In this document: positions 26,270 through 33,331 of the stretch, one piece after another
Layout: each line of letters opens with the position of its first letter
Numbering within the stretch: the stretch's first letter is position 1
Assembly (NCBI RefSeq): GCF_014489615.1
Contig: NZ_CP060825.1
Span: 3,486,501-3,550,500 of the forward strand
Direction: 5' to 3'
DNA: 64,000 bases
Origin: Streptomyces genisteinicus
GTDB taxonomy: Bacteria > Actinomycetota > Actinomycetes > Streptomycetales > Streptomycetaceae
Notes under the pieces: generated by a model
The model's database searches: none
Told to the model about the DNA's origin: nothing
The model's input: the letters and a program-made list of their open reading frames with translations, nothing else
Made by a program: the position numbers and the translations under genes

Positions 26270-27486
26270 CAGCTCCCCCACCCGAAATTTCGAAGAATAG
26301 CCCTGCGTGCGGCAGCCTCCAGAGCCAACCGGGCGCGGTTGGCCTCGTCGGGGAGTCCGAGCGTGTCCAAGACTTCAGCCAGTCGTCGAATTGACTGGGT
26401 GGCAGCGTGCGCTGTACCAGATTCCGTCGCAGCTAGAGCCTGAGAAGCCGCAGAAATCGCCTGGGCTCGAAGTCCCACATCAAGGTAAACACTGGCTTGT
26501 CCGACGCGCGCGGAGACAATGTCGACTCGGCCCCGTTCCAATGCCACTTCGAATGATGCTGCAAGCCCGGCAGCAATAACTCGTCGCTCAGAATTCAAAG
26601 CTACAGGAATCAGGGTATGCAGCCTTGGGATTCTTCCGTACTTGACCAGATGGAACCATTCAGCGATAAGACCAGCCGTGATTGCGGTGGAACCGCCCAG
26701 TTCATCTTCAAAAGCAAGGATACTGTCTGAATCGGGAGGGTTTTGTTGATTCACTCCGGGAAGTGGGACCGGCGGAAAGTTAACTTGCACGGAACGCAAC
26801 TCCGGCGAGTCGACTATATTCCAGGCGCAAAGAGCAGGCCAAACTCTACTACTGGACTGAACCTCCCCGTAGACGAGGATTACAGGAAGATCTCGCAACG
26901 CTCTCTGAATGTGGAGAATGTCCACATCTGTACTTATTAGTGGCCGCTTAAGGGCCCCGTCCAATGAAACGAGATCGCTTGACCAGGGAGACTGAAGCCA
27001 CTTCCTTCTTATGGCGACACGAAAGGAATGCGGCCCGTCAGCATTCTCTTGTCCACTCAAGTTGTCGCGAACGAACGGCGCTACCAGAAGCGCAGGTACT
27101 TCCCCACCTCTTGTGGCGTCGTGCACAAGGGCGTAGAAATCATTACTCGTATAGGAGAAAGGAGCTTCCGTCAGGTCGCGATCCATCTTGTCTTGGATCG
27201 CTTTGACTTCGATTCCTATACGGGCCTGGCGCCAGTCGCGCTCAATCTCGTAGGAGTGGTCAATGGCGGCCTCATGGACTCTATCCCGAGCCGCCTGGGA
27301 TTCATTCTGCAGTGTCCTTTGCTGCGCGTTGCCAGCCTCGAGTTCGCGCAGTTGGTGAAGCAACTCTTGTTGGTCGCGAAAGCTGCCGTCCTGCTTGATC
27401 TTGTAAAGCGTCAGCAGATTGCCACTCAGACTGGACAAGCCAGTGAATAGACCCGCAGATACCAAGGATGAGCCCCCCACTCTCAT
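26269..27486 (-). CDS. Hypothetical membrane-anchored coiled-coil / helical-repeat protein, first gene of the Hsp70-like operon
   Basis: 405 residues from ATG 27486; the frame is open further upstream but reads as noncoding. Residues ~5-27 (SSLVSAGLFTGLSSLSGNLL) are a probable N-terminal membrane or hairpin segment, followed by ~70 residues of coiled coil (DQQELLHQLRELEAGNAQQR). The middle (~100-280) is an alpha/beta region I do not recognise. The last ~110 residues (AGLAASFEVALERGRVDIVS and onward) look like TPR-type helical hairpins. It overlaps the Hsp70-like start by one base, so the two proteins are made together. It may be the membrane sensor or client adaptor for the ATPase. Confidence 0.72.
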   Translation of the reverse strand: MRVGGSSLVSAGLFTGLSSLSGNLLTLYKIKQDGSFRDQQELLHQLRELEAGNAQQRTLQNESQAARDRVHEAAIDHSYEIERDWRQARIGIEVKAIQDKMDRDLTEAPFSYTSNDFYALVHDATRGGEVPALLVAPFVRDNLSGQENADGPHSFRVAIRRKWLQSPWSSDLVSLDGALKRPLISTDVDILHIQRALRDLPVILVYGEVQSSSRVWPALCAWNIVDSPELRSVQVNFPPVPLPGVNQQNPPDSDSILAFEDELGGSTAITAGLIAEWFHLVKYGRIPRLHTLIPVALNSERRVIAAGLAASFEVALERGRVDIVSARVGQASVYLDVGLRAQAISAASQALAATESGTAHAATQSIRRLAEVLDTLGLPDEANRARLALEAAARRAILRNFGWGS

Positions 27487-28184
27487 TAGTTCCGACCTAG
27501 CGTACAGTGCGACGCAGATACGTTGAGGCGAACGACGACACTTCCAGCCTTCTAGCGTATTGCACCTTTTGGGTGTTTTATAGGAATTATTGCGATTCAG
27601 TCGAGGGTGCCCAAAGATCTGTCCGACGCTGGCGGGCTGAGGGTCAAGGTCGAACGGCAACGGTCTTCTATGAGGGATCGCCGGCCCCGAGTGCCTGCCA
27701 CATGTGTGTCGAACCTCGGTCGGTGAAACCTTGAGTAAGGAAAGAGCAGCGTTCAGGCGAGGTTTGCCCGTCGTCTCGCTAACGACTCTTCCAAGCGGGC
27801 CTGGGCCGTCCCTGGCCGTCCGAGATCGACCAACGCCGACAGTCGGCACCCGTCGTGGGTGACCACCTCCACCCCGCTATGGGCTGGGATCCGGCGATGA
27901 TCTGCCACACTGGACGTGTGTATGCCTGCATCCGGAGAACTGAGCTGATGTGTGTTGATCCCACGCACCGGGAGTCGCACCAGGTGTGTGTCTAAGTGCG
28001 TGACAACGCGCACGAACAAAGGCGGACATGCACGGATATCTGCGGACTATCAGCGCAGGTGAAGGGTCTCGGGCCCAAGATGGCACACCAGCCCAAGTTG
28101 CTTCGGGACGAAGCAGTCTTCCAGGCCGTCCAGGGTTGACGGAAGTCAGCCGGCAAAGCCAGAGGCCCACAGCACCTGATCTGG
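27487..28184. other. Intergenic region upstream of the Hsp70-like operon
   Basis: About 700 nt. The segment 27560-27600 is AT-rich and contains a TATAAA-like box on the minus strand about 90 nt before the operon start, a possible promoter without a clear -35. An 88-codon minus-strand frame (27753-28019, would need a TTG start) ends ARLEESLARRRANLA and could be the remnant of a gene. No convincing intact gene is present. Confidence 0.45.
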
Positions 28185-28538
28185 TCAGAGCCATGGGCCT
28201 CTCTTGCCGTGCAGGTCGGCGGGCTGCGGATCAATAGGCGGACTCACACGGATCGCTCGTTGCCAGGAGGCGACCGCGGCTCGTTGCGATGCGGACGACG
28301 TCTCGCAGAGCCCGGTCAGCTCTGTGATCAGGCACCGCATCTCGTCGAGCGACGTGCCCCTGCCATCGAGAGCTTCTGTGGCCTCCTCCAACAGTTCGCC
28401 TGCCGTCCCGAGTTGGATCGCTTCGATGCTGTCCGCAAGGCGGGACATGTAGCCGTCCGGATCGTCAGTGCTCAGGTAGCGGGGCTTGTCCCCGGATCCC
28501 GACCACGGGAGGAGCCGAAGCTCGATCGGTGTTGTCAT
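28185..28538 (-). CDS. Hypothetical protein, last gene of the element's small-gene operon
   Basis: 117 residues from ATG 28538, overlapping the stop of the GntR pseudogene (ATGA). Opens MTTPIELRLLPWSGSGDKPR and has a helical middle (ADSIEAIQLGTAGELLEEAT). Streptomyces AICE and plasmid loci often carry a gene of this kind next to a GntR regulator, from memory. No catalytic motif is visible. It is soluble and acidic. Confidence 0.6.
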   Translation of the reverse strand: MTTPIELRLLPWSGSGDKPRYLSTDDPDGYMSRLADSIEAIQLGTAGELLEEATEALDGRGTSLDEMRCLITELTGLCETSSASQRAAVASWQRAIRVSPPIDPQPADLHGKRGPWL

Positions 28539-29285
28539 CCTTGGGTTGGCCTCTCGTTGAGCACGTGGTGGGCGGTGAAGACGGCGTCGACTCGGTCTCC
28601 CGGGAAGGCCAGCAGCGCGGCTTCAACGACGCGACCGGTGGCGTCGGTTGCGATGCGCGTGATCGAGAGAACGGCCATGCTGCTTCCGAGCCGGAGTGCC
28701 GACGCTTCGTCTGGGGTGGGAGATCGGGCGCAGACCGTCTCTCGGATGGTGGCCGGCGACGGGCCGAGGACGGCGAATCTCGTGGCTGCCTCCCGGCACG
28801 CGGGGTCGTCGTCGAGGACTCCGGCCGGGGCCAGGTCGCGCGGGATGTAGATGCGGGCCAGCCCGTGCGGTGACCCGTGTTCGAGGCTGAGGCAGGTGTA
28901 CTCCGCGAGAGGACTGCCCGTGGGCACCTTCAGCAACGTCGTCAGATGCACGGAGGCCGGAACCGTAGTGCTGCGAACCGTGATGTGCAACGTTGGCTCA
29001 GCGGCGGTCCAGGGGTCCAGCGTGCCCCAGCCGCCGACGTACATGATCTTGCGACGCGGGTGACGGACGTAGTTGCCCTTGCCGTGGATCTTCTCGACGA
29101 GTCCTTCGCCCTGGAGCACGGCGAGAGCACGTCGCAAGGTCACCGTGCTGACCCCTGACCCTGTACCGGGCGGCCAGGCCGGCTTCGGACGGGAGGCGTT
29201 CGCCAGGCTTGATGCTGCCCGTTGTGATCTGGTGGCGTAGGTCGTCTGCGATGTCGTGATGGCGTCGGTGCACGGAGCGGGTCAC
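28535..29285 (-). pseudogene. GntR/UTRA transcriptional regulator, frameshifted
   Basis: The N-terminal winged helix starts at GTG 29285 (HHDIADDLRHQITTGSIKPG, then RLPSEAGLAARYRV). It continues in a different frame from about 29145 (STVTLRRALAVLQGEGLVEK) into a UTRA ligand-binding domain ending at 28535. Near 29150 the minus strand reads AGGGTC then AGGGGTC; removing 7 nt restores one frame across the HTH. As written, the protein is split in the recognition helix and should be inactive. The gene overlaps both neighbours (GTGA upstream, ATGA downstream). Confidence 0.8.
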
Positions 29286-29506
29286 CGCCTTCTCAGCAGT
29301 CGCAGAGCGGTGAGCCGGGTGCGGGCGTGTATGGCCAGCAGTTCGCCCGACTCGAACACCAGTTGCTTGGCCCCCTGGGGGAGCTGGAAGAGGTCGCTCA
29401 CTCGGCAGGCCTGACCGCCGAGTTGGATGATGTCGCCCCGTTGCAGGGTGGTCGCAGTGACTTCGACGGGGTAAACCAGTGCACCGCCGGGGGCCGGGGC
29501 CCTCAC
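29282..29506 (-). CDS. Small hypothetical protein in the element operon
   Basis: 74 residues from GTG 29506, which overlaps the stop of the preceding gene (GTGA); its own stop overlaps the GTG of the GntR pseudogene. The sequence PVEVTATTLQRGDIIQLGGQ, followed by CRVSDLFQLPQGAKQLVFES, suggests a small beta-barrel of SH3/PRC type. I know of no established function. The tight overlaps support it as real coding sequence. Confidence 0.62.
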   Translation of the reverse strand: MRAPAPGGALVYPVEVTATTLQRGDIIQLGGQACRVSDLFQLPQGAKQLVFESGELLAIHARTRLTALRLLRRR

Positions 29507-29706
29507 GCCATCACCTTCTCGGGCACGGACGGGTCCGGGGTCGGATGGCACGGGCAGATGCACACCTCGTAGATCACCGGTACGTCATCCGTTCTCGCAG
29601 GTGGGGACGGCTCGATGCAGGAGTGATGCGTCCCGATCCAGCAGGCGATCGAGCGGTAGGGGACGGAAGCTGTCCCCGTCGGGTGCGGTTGTCGGCGAGG
29701 AGGCAT
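29503..29706 (-). CDS. Small Cys/His-containing hypothetical protein in the element operon
   Basis: 67 residues from ATG 29706, sharing a base with the previous stop (TGATG) and overlapping the next start (GTGA). Contains CWIGTHHSC and the motif VIYEVCICPCH, a Cys/His arrangement that could bind zinc. Similar short proteins are common in streptomycete AICE operons, from memory. Function unknown. Confidence 0.6.
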   Translation of the reverse strand: MPPRRQPHPTGTASVPYRSIACWIGTHHSCIEPSPPARTDDVPVIYEVCICPCHPTPDPSVPEKVMA

Positions 29707-30020
29707 CAGTGGGCTCCCGCGAGGGCCGACCAGGCATCGGCCGGCAGGTGCGGGGCGACGAGCACTGAGCGCGTCCGTGCACGCTGCTCTTCCCACGCCA
29801 GCAGGTACGGCCGGACAAGCGCGACGTCCTCTCCCCTCAGCGGGTATCGGTGGACCGTGCCGACCGGAGTCCGTCCCGGGGCGACGGTCGAGGGGTCAGC
29901 GGGCGCGGGCCAGGTGAGAGGGGCCAGCGGCCGGGAGGGCGTTAAGGGGCGGCGGTGCCGGCCGTTGGGGAAGCATCGCGCTCTGGTGCGCGAGATGGCT
30001 CGGCGGATACGGTTGAGCAT
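29706..30020 (-). CDS. Hypothetical protein in the element operon
   Basis: 104 residues from ATG 30020 (MLNRIRRAISRTRARCFPNG). The N-terminal half is basic and Pro-rich. The C-terminal half has RYPLRGEDVALVRPYLLAWE and ends in LPADAWSALAGAH, a block often seen in small Streptomyces element proteins, from memory. It is coupled to the next gene by a TGATG overlap. No function can be assigned. Confidence 0.62.
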   Translation of the reverse strand: MLNRIRRAISRTRARCFPNGRHRRPLTPSRPLAPLTWPAPADPSTVAPGRTPVGTVHRYPLRGEDVALVRPYLLAWEEQRARTRSVLVAPHLPADAWSALAGAH

Positions 30021-30032
30021 GCTGTTCAGCTC

Positions 30033-30331
30033 CTATCGCTGATAGCCCGGTCCCCCGACGTCGCCTGTCGTGGGGACCGTTTTACGTACGACCGCCCATA
30101 AGGTGCGGCCGTTCAAGCTGGTGGCCACGAGCCCGAATCGATCGGCATCGGCCACCGCGTCCAGGACCTCCCTCCATGCATCGCAGGAGCCGGTACCTCT
30201 GCCTCGACCGTCGTGAACCGGGTGTCCTCCTCCACGCGCGGGTGGAGGCCAGCGGCGGACAAGCGTTCGGCGATAGCCGCCGCGGTCACTCCCGAAGCGG
30301 ACACAGTGCACCCTCCGTTGCCAGCGATCAC
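30033..30331 (-). pseudogene. Small hypothetical gene, frameshifted
   Basis: Two overlapping minus-strand frames read as one protein. The first, from ATG 30331, is VSASGVTAAAIAERLSAAGL to VEAEVPAP; the second resumes at about 30185 with DAWREVLDAVADADRFGLVA and ends at 30033. A one-nucleotide shift near 30188 would join them. It is first in the divergent operon, downstream of the palindromic operators. Inactivation, programmed frameshifting or a sequence error are all possible. Confidence 0.6.
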
Positions 30332-30342
30332 TTTTGGTGACG

Positions 30343-30373
30343 CTAGTTAACTAGATTAGAGCTAGTGGACTAG
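30343..30373. promoter_or_regulatory. Paired CTAGTnnACTAG operators in the divergent promoter
   Basis: CTAGTTAACTAG (30343-30354) and CTAGTGGACTAG (30362-30373) are perfect palindromes with centres 19 bp apart. They lie between the minus-strand small-gene operon and the GntR/UTRA gene that starts at 30382. The second ends 8 nt before that ATG and overlaps a -10-like TAGATT. The layout suits an autorepressing KorSA-type regulator of the element. Confidence 0.65.
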
Positions 30374-30381
30374 ATTTCCAT

Positions 30382-31137
30382 ATGTCTGAGCAACCGCCGT
30401 ACCTCCGCATCGCCGACGAACTCCGGCAGCGCATCGCGGAGCACGTCTGGGAACCGGGTGACCGTCTCCCATCCCGCGCCCAGATCGGCCAGGAGTGCGG
30501 CGTGGGCGAGAACGTGGTACGCAGGGCACAGGAGTTGCTGATCTCCCAAGGCGTGCTGGAAGGCCGGGCCGGATCGGGGACCTATGTCGCCGAGCCCCGG
30601 GAGCGCGTGAGAGTCGTCCGGTCGTCGGCACGTGAGCAGCCCAACGGGTCCCCGTTCCGCCAGGACATGAAGGCCCTTCGCCTACAGAGCGACTGGGAAA
30701 GCCGGACCGACGCGAAGGTGCCGGCCCCGGCGGAGATCGCGACGCGGCTCGGGATCGCCGAAGGCGAGCCGTGCGTGCGGACGACGTACGAGTTCCTTGC
30801 GGACGGAAAGCCGGTTCAGGTGTCGACGAGTTGGGAGCCGTACGCCGTCACTGGCGGAACCCTCGTCGTTCTTCCCGAGGGAGGGCCCCACGCGGGGGCC
30901 GGGGTCGTGAACCGCATGGCCGAGATCGGAGTCACCATCAGCCACGCGGTGGAGCAGCCCGAACCGAGGCACGCGACCGCCGAGGAAGCATCGCTACTCG
31001 GCATCCAGAAAGCCGCGCTCGTGACGCACATCCGGCGGACGTACTACAGCGACGACGGTCGTCCCGTGGAGACAGCGGACATCGTGGTGCCTGCAGCGCA
31101 CTGCGAGATCGTCTACGAGATCCCGATCAACCGCTGA
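30382..31137 (+). CDS. GntR-family (HutC/UTRA) transcriptional regulator
   Basis: 251 residues from ATG 30382. The N-terminal winged helix (residues ~5-75) reads YLRIADELRQRIAEHVWEPG to GVLEGRAGSGTYV, and the UTRA effector domain (~95-245) contains CVRTTYEFLADGKPVQ and ETADIVVPAAHCEIVYEIPI. No clear RBS precedes the ATG and a -10-like TAGATT sits only 6 nt upstream, so the mRNA may be leaderless. Of the two GntR genes in the element only this one is intact. It is the only + strand gene here and probably represses the divergent operon, like KorSA in pSAM2. Confidence 0.9.
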   Translation: MSEQPPYLRIADELRQRIAEHVWEPGDRLPSRAQIGQECGVGENVVRRAQELLISQGVLEGRAGSGTYVAEPRERVRVVRSSAREQPNGSPFRQDMKALRLQSDWESRTDAKVPAPAEIATRLGIAEGEPCVRTTYEFLADGKPVQVSTSWEPYAVTGGTLVVLPEGGPHAGAGVVNRMAEIGVTISHAVEQPEPRHATAEEASLLGIQKAALVTHIRRTYYSDDGRPVETADIVVPAAHCEIVYEIPINR

Positions 31138-31174
31138 CGAGCTGTCCCCGGCAGCTCCGAAGCCATGGCCCAGC

Positions 31175-31203
31175 CGTGCCCCCCGCGTGCCCCTTCCGTG
31201 CCC
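31175..31203 (+). repeat. Integrase arm-type repeats, right end
   Basis: CGTGCCC starts at 31175, 31186 and 31197, an 11-bp period, in the same orientation and sequence as the repeats at 20054-20072. They lie ~100 nt inside the right attachment site. Confidence 0.6.
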
Positions 31204-31260
31204 GACAGAGCGGGAAACCAGGGGGAACAGCGGTGACCGGCAGGGAGCGGGCATGGCAAA

Positions 31261-31291
31261 GGCCCCCGACCATACGTACTGGTCGGGGGCC
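31261..31291 (-). terminator. Element-supplied terminator of tRNA-Ser(TGA)
   Basis: A 12-bp perfect stem (31261-31272 with 31280-31291, 7-nt loop) directly 3' of the reconstructed tRNA. Its sequence differs from the displaced terminator at 19871-19905. Confidence 0.75.
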
Positions 31292-31299
31292 TCTCGCCT

Positions 31300-31358
31300 G
31301 CGGTGGGTGTGGGATTTGAACCCACGGTGACATCGCTGCCACGACGGTTTTCAAGACC
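31300..31358 (-). other. Attachment site inside the intact tRNA-Ser(TGA)
   Basis: This copy of the 3' half is part of the complete tRNA gene. It differs from 19916-19972 only in the variable-arm loop. By position it should be the half donated by the element. Confidence 0.85.
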
Positions 31359-31387
31359 GTTCCCTTAGGCCGCTCGGGCAACCCACC
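31301..31387 (-). tRNA. tRNA-Ser(TGA), rebuilt by integration
   Basis: 87 nt class II tRNA. The acceptor arms GGTGGGT and ACCCACC pair, the anticodon loop is CTTGAAA (TGA), and the T-arm has GGTTCAAATCC. The 5' half adjoins the chromosome; the 3' half adjoins the element. Confidence 0.96.
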
Positions 31388-31499
31388 CGTGCCCCGACTC
31401 ACCTGCTGCGGAGCGGCTACAGCCTACCGGGCCGCGGCGCGGGGCGTGGGCCGTGGCCCGGGCCGGGTGGTCCGGGCGGTGCACCGGCGGCTTCGGCGA

Positions 31500-31539
31500 A
31501 GGACCGGCGACCGCGTGCGGGCACGCGGTCGCCGGTCCT
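31500..31539 (-). terminator. Strong hairpin terminator after the HtrA-like gene
   Basis: A ~19-bp perfect inverted repeat (31500-31518 with 31521-31539) lies 28 nt past the stop codon. Confidence 0.8.
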
Positions 31540-31566
31540 CGGGGAGGTGCGGGGGCCGGGGAGACG

Positions 31567-33081
31567 TCAGTTGCTGTCGCCCTTGCGTTCGCCGAGTGTC
31601 AGCTCCGCCGTCTGCTCCTTGCCGTCGCGCTCGTAGGTCAGCTTCACCTTGTCGCCGGGCTTGTGGGTCCAGATCTCGCTGATGAGGGTCGGACCGCTGT
31701 CGATCTCCTTGCCGTCGAAGCCCGTGATCACGTCTCCGGACTTCAGGCCTGCCCGGCCCGCCGGGCTGTCCGGCGGGACCGCCTCGGTGCCGCCGGTGCC
31801 CTCGGAGGCGATCTTCGCGCCGCCGCCCTGGCCCGACATGTCGACCGTGGCGCCGATGACGGGGTAGACCGGGGTGCCGGTCTTGATCAGCTGTTCGGCG
31901 ACGGTCTTCGCCTGGTTGATCGGGATGGCGAAGCCCAGGCCGATGGAGCCCGCCTGGGACTGCCCCATGCCGCTTCCCGCGGACTGGATGGCGGAGTTGA
32001 TGCCGATCACCGCGCCGCCCGAGTCGAGCAGCGGGCCACCGGAGTTGCCGGGGTTGATGGAGGCGTCCGTCTGCAGCGCGCTCATGTAAGAGTTCTTGCC
32101 GCTGGAGCCGTCACCGGAGGCCACCGGGCGGTTCTTGGCGCTGATGATCCCCGTGGTGACGGTGTTGGAGAGGCCGAACGGCGCGCCGATCGCGATCGTG
32201 GAGTCGCCGACCGCGACCTTCTCCGAGTCGCCGAGCGGCAGCGGCGCGAGCCCGCCGGGGGCGTCCTTGAGCTTGAGGACGGCGACGTCGTAGCCCTGCG
32301 CGCGGCCAACGACCTCGGCGTCGTAGGTCTTGCCGTCGGAGAAGGTCGCCGACAGGGTGCCGCCCTCGGCGGCCGACTCCACCACGTGGTTGTTGGTGAG
32401 GATGTGGCCCTCGCGGTCGTAGACGAAGCCGGTGCCGGTGCCTCCTTCACCGCCCTCCCCGCTGCCGTCGAGTCCGCCGGCTCCCGACTTGGCCTCGATG
32501 GTCACGACGCCCGGCAGCGCCTTGCCGGCGACCGCCGCCACGGTGCCCGGCTCCCGCTTGAGGTCCTGCGGCGCGGCCGCGGAGACCGTCGTCGAGCCGG
32601 TGCCGTCGTTGCGTTCCGCGGCCCAGTAGCCGATGCCGCCGCCGACACCGCCGGCGACGAGCGCCGCCACGAGGACCGCGGCGACCAGCCCGCCGGAGCG
32701 GCGCCGCGGTCCTCCGCCCGCGGGTGCGGGCGGGGTGCCGTGGTCGCCCCAGACGGGGCCGCCGCCGTGCGTGCCGCCGCCGTGCGTCGCGCCGCCCGCG
32801 TAGGAGGGGAGGGCGGGCGGGGGCGGCGGCCAGGAGGCGCCGGGGTTCTGCGGGGCGGCCGGGTGCCCGGCATAGGGGTCCTGGGCTCCTGCCGGACCGG
32901 CGGGCGGGGTGCTCCCGTGAGCGGGGTCCGCGGCGCCGGGCCCCGGGGAGGGGGTGTGCGCGGCGGCGCTGTCGGGGGAACCCGCGGGCGGCACGGGGGC
33001 CGGGCTCTCGGGAGCGGTGTCCGGCCGAGGCGGTACGGACGGGGCGGCAGGAACCGCGTTGCCCTCGTTCTCGGTGCTCAC
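31567..33081 (-). CDS. HtrA/DegP-like membrane-anchored serine protease with PDZ domain
   Basis: 504 residues from GTG 33081, 8 nt after GAGGAG. The cytoplasmic N-terminus (~1-130) is Pro/Gly-rich and disordered. One membrane helix follows (GGLVAAVLVAALVAGGVGGG), then a trypsin-like domain with His in LTNNHVV (~230), Asp in GYDVAVLKL (~264) and the catalytic Ser in INPGNSGGPL (~345), and a C-terminal PDZ domain (~395-490). The fold and topology match actinobacterial HtrA/PepD proteases that degrade or refold misfolded extracytoplasmic proteins. It is monocistronic. Confidence 0.93.
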   Translation of the reverse strand: MSTENEGNAVPAAPSVPPRPDTAPESPAPVPPAGSPDSAAAHTPSPGPGAADPAHGSTPPAGPAGAQDPYAGHPAAPQNPGASWPPPPPALPSYAGGATHGGGTHGGGPVWGDHGTPPAPAGGGPRRRSGGLVAAVLVAALVAGGVGGGIGYWAAERNDGTGSTTVSAAAPQDLKREPGTVAAVAGKALPGVVTIEAKSGAGGLDGSGEGGEGGTGTGFVYDREGHILTNNHVVESAAEGGTLSATFSDGKTYDAEVVGRAQGYDVAVLKLKDAPGGLAPLPLGDSEKVAVGDSTIAIGAPFGLSNTVTTGIISAKNRPVASGDGSSGKNSYMSALQTDASINPGNSGGPLLDSGGAVIGINSAIQSAGSGMGQSQAGSIGLGFAIPINQAKTVAEQLIKTGTPVYPVIGATVDMSGQGGGAKIASEGTGGTEAVPPDSPAGRAGLKSGDVITGFDGKEIDSGPTLISEIWTHKPGDKVKLTYERDGKEQTAELTLGERKGDSN

Positions 33082-33331
33082 AGCTCTGTCTCCTCAGGTT
33101 CCACAGGTCCACTTCGGGTACGGGGACGGGTCGGCGTGACTCCGGGCGTTCGCTGCGCGAGTGTCCGCGGTCAGCTTTTCCCACCGCACGTCAGGCCACT
33201 GTAAGCAGGACCTGTGTGTATTCCGGCAATCCTTTACTTACGACAAATGGGGCGCATCTTCTGAGCCCCCGGACGGCCCGGACACCGTGCTCCGCCGCCC
33301 TCTCCCCCGTCTGCCCCGTCACGGTGACACC

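Larger units (their letters stand above)
19916..31358 (-). mobile_element. Integrated AICE-like element in tRNA-Ser(TGA)
   Basis: The ends are marked by a duplicated tRNA-Ser 3' half (19916-19972 and 31300-31358) and by 11-bp-spaced CGTGCCC repeats just inside each end. Inside are a tyrosine integrase, an excisionase, a truncated FtsK-like Tra protein, a GntR/UTRA regulator and small overlapping genes typical of Streptomyces integrative conjugative elements. Intact tra, spread and replication genes are missing, so it is probably no longer self-transmissible. Two AT-richer cargo blocks are inserted. Strand is given for the integrase and most genes. Confidence 0.88.

Noticed and set aside
27753..28019. 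88-codon minus-strand frame ending ARLEESLARRRANLA
   Set aside because: It would need a TTG start, has no RBS and no recognised domain. Left as a possible gene remnant in the intergenic note.
28535..30331. Treating both frameshifts as certain biological pseudogenes
   Set aside because: Two indels within 1.2 kb of one operon could also come from sequencing error. Reported as pseudogenes, but with the alternative stated.
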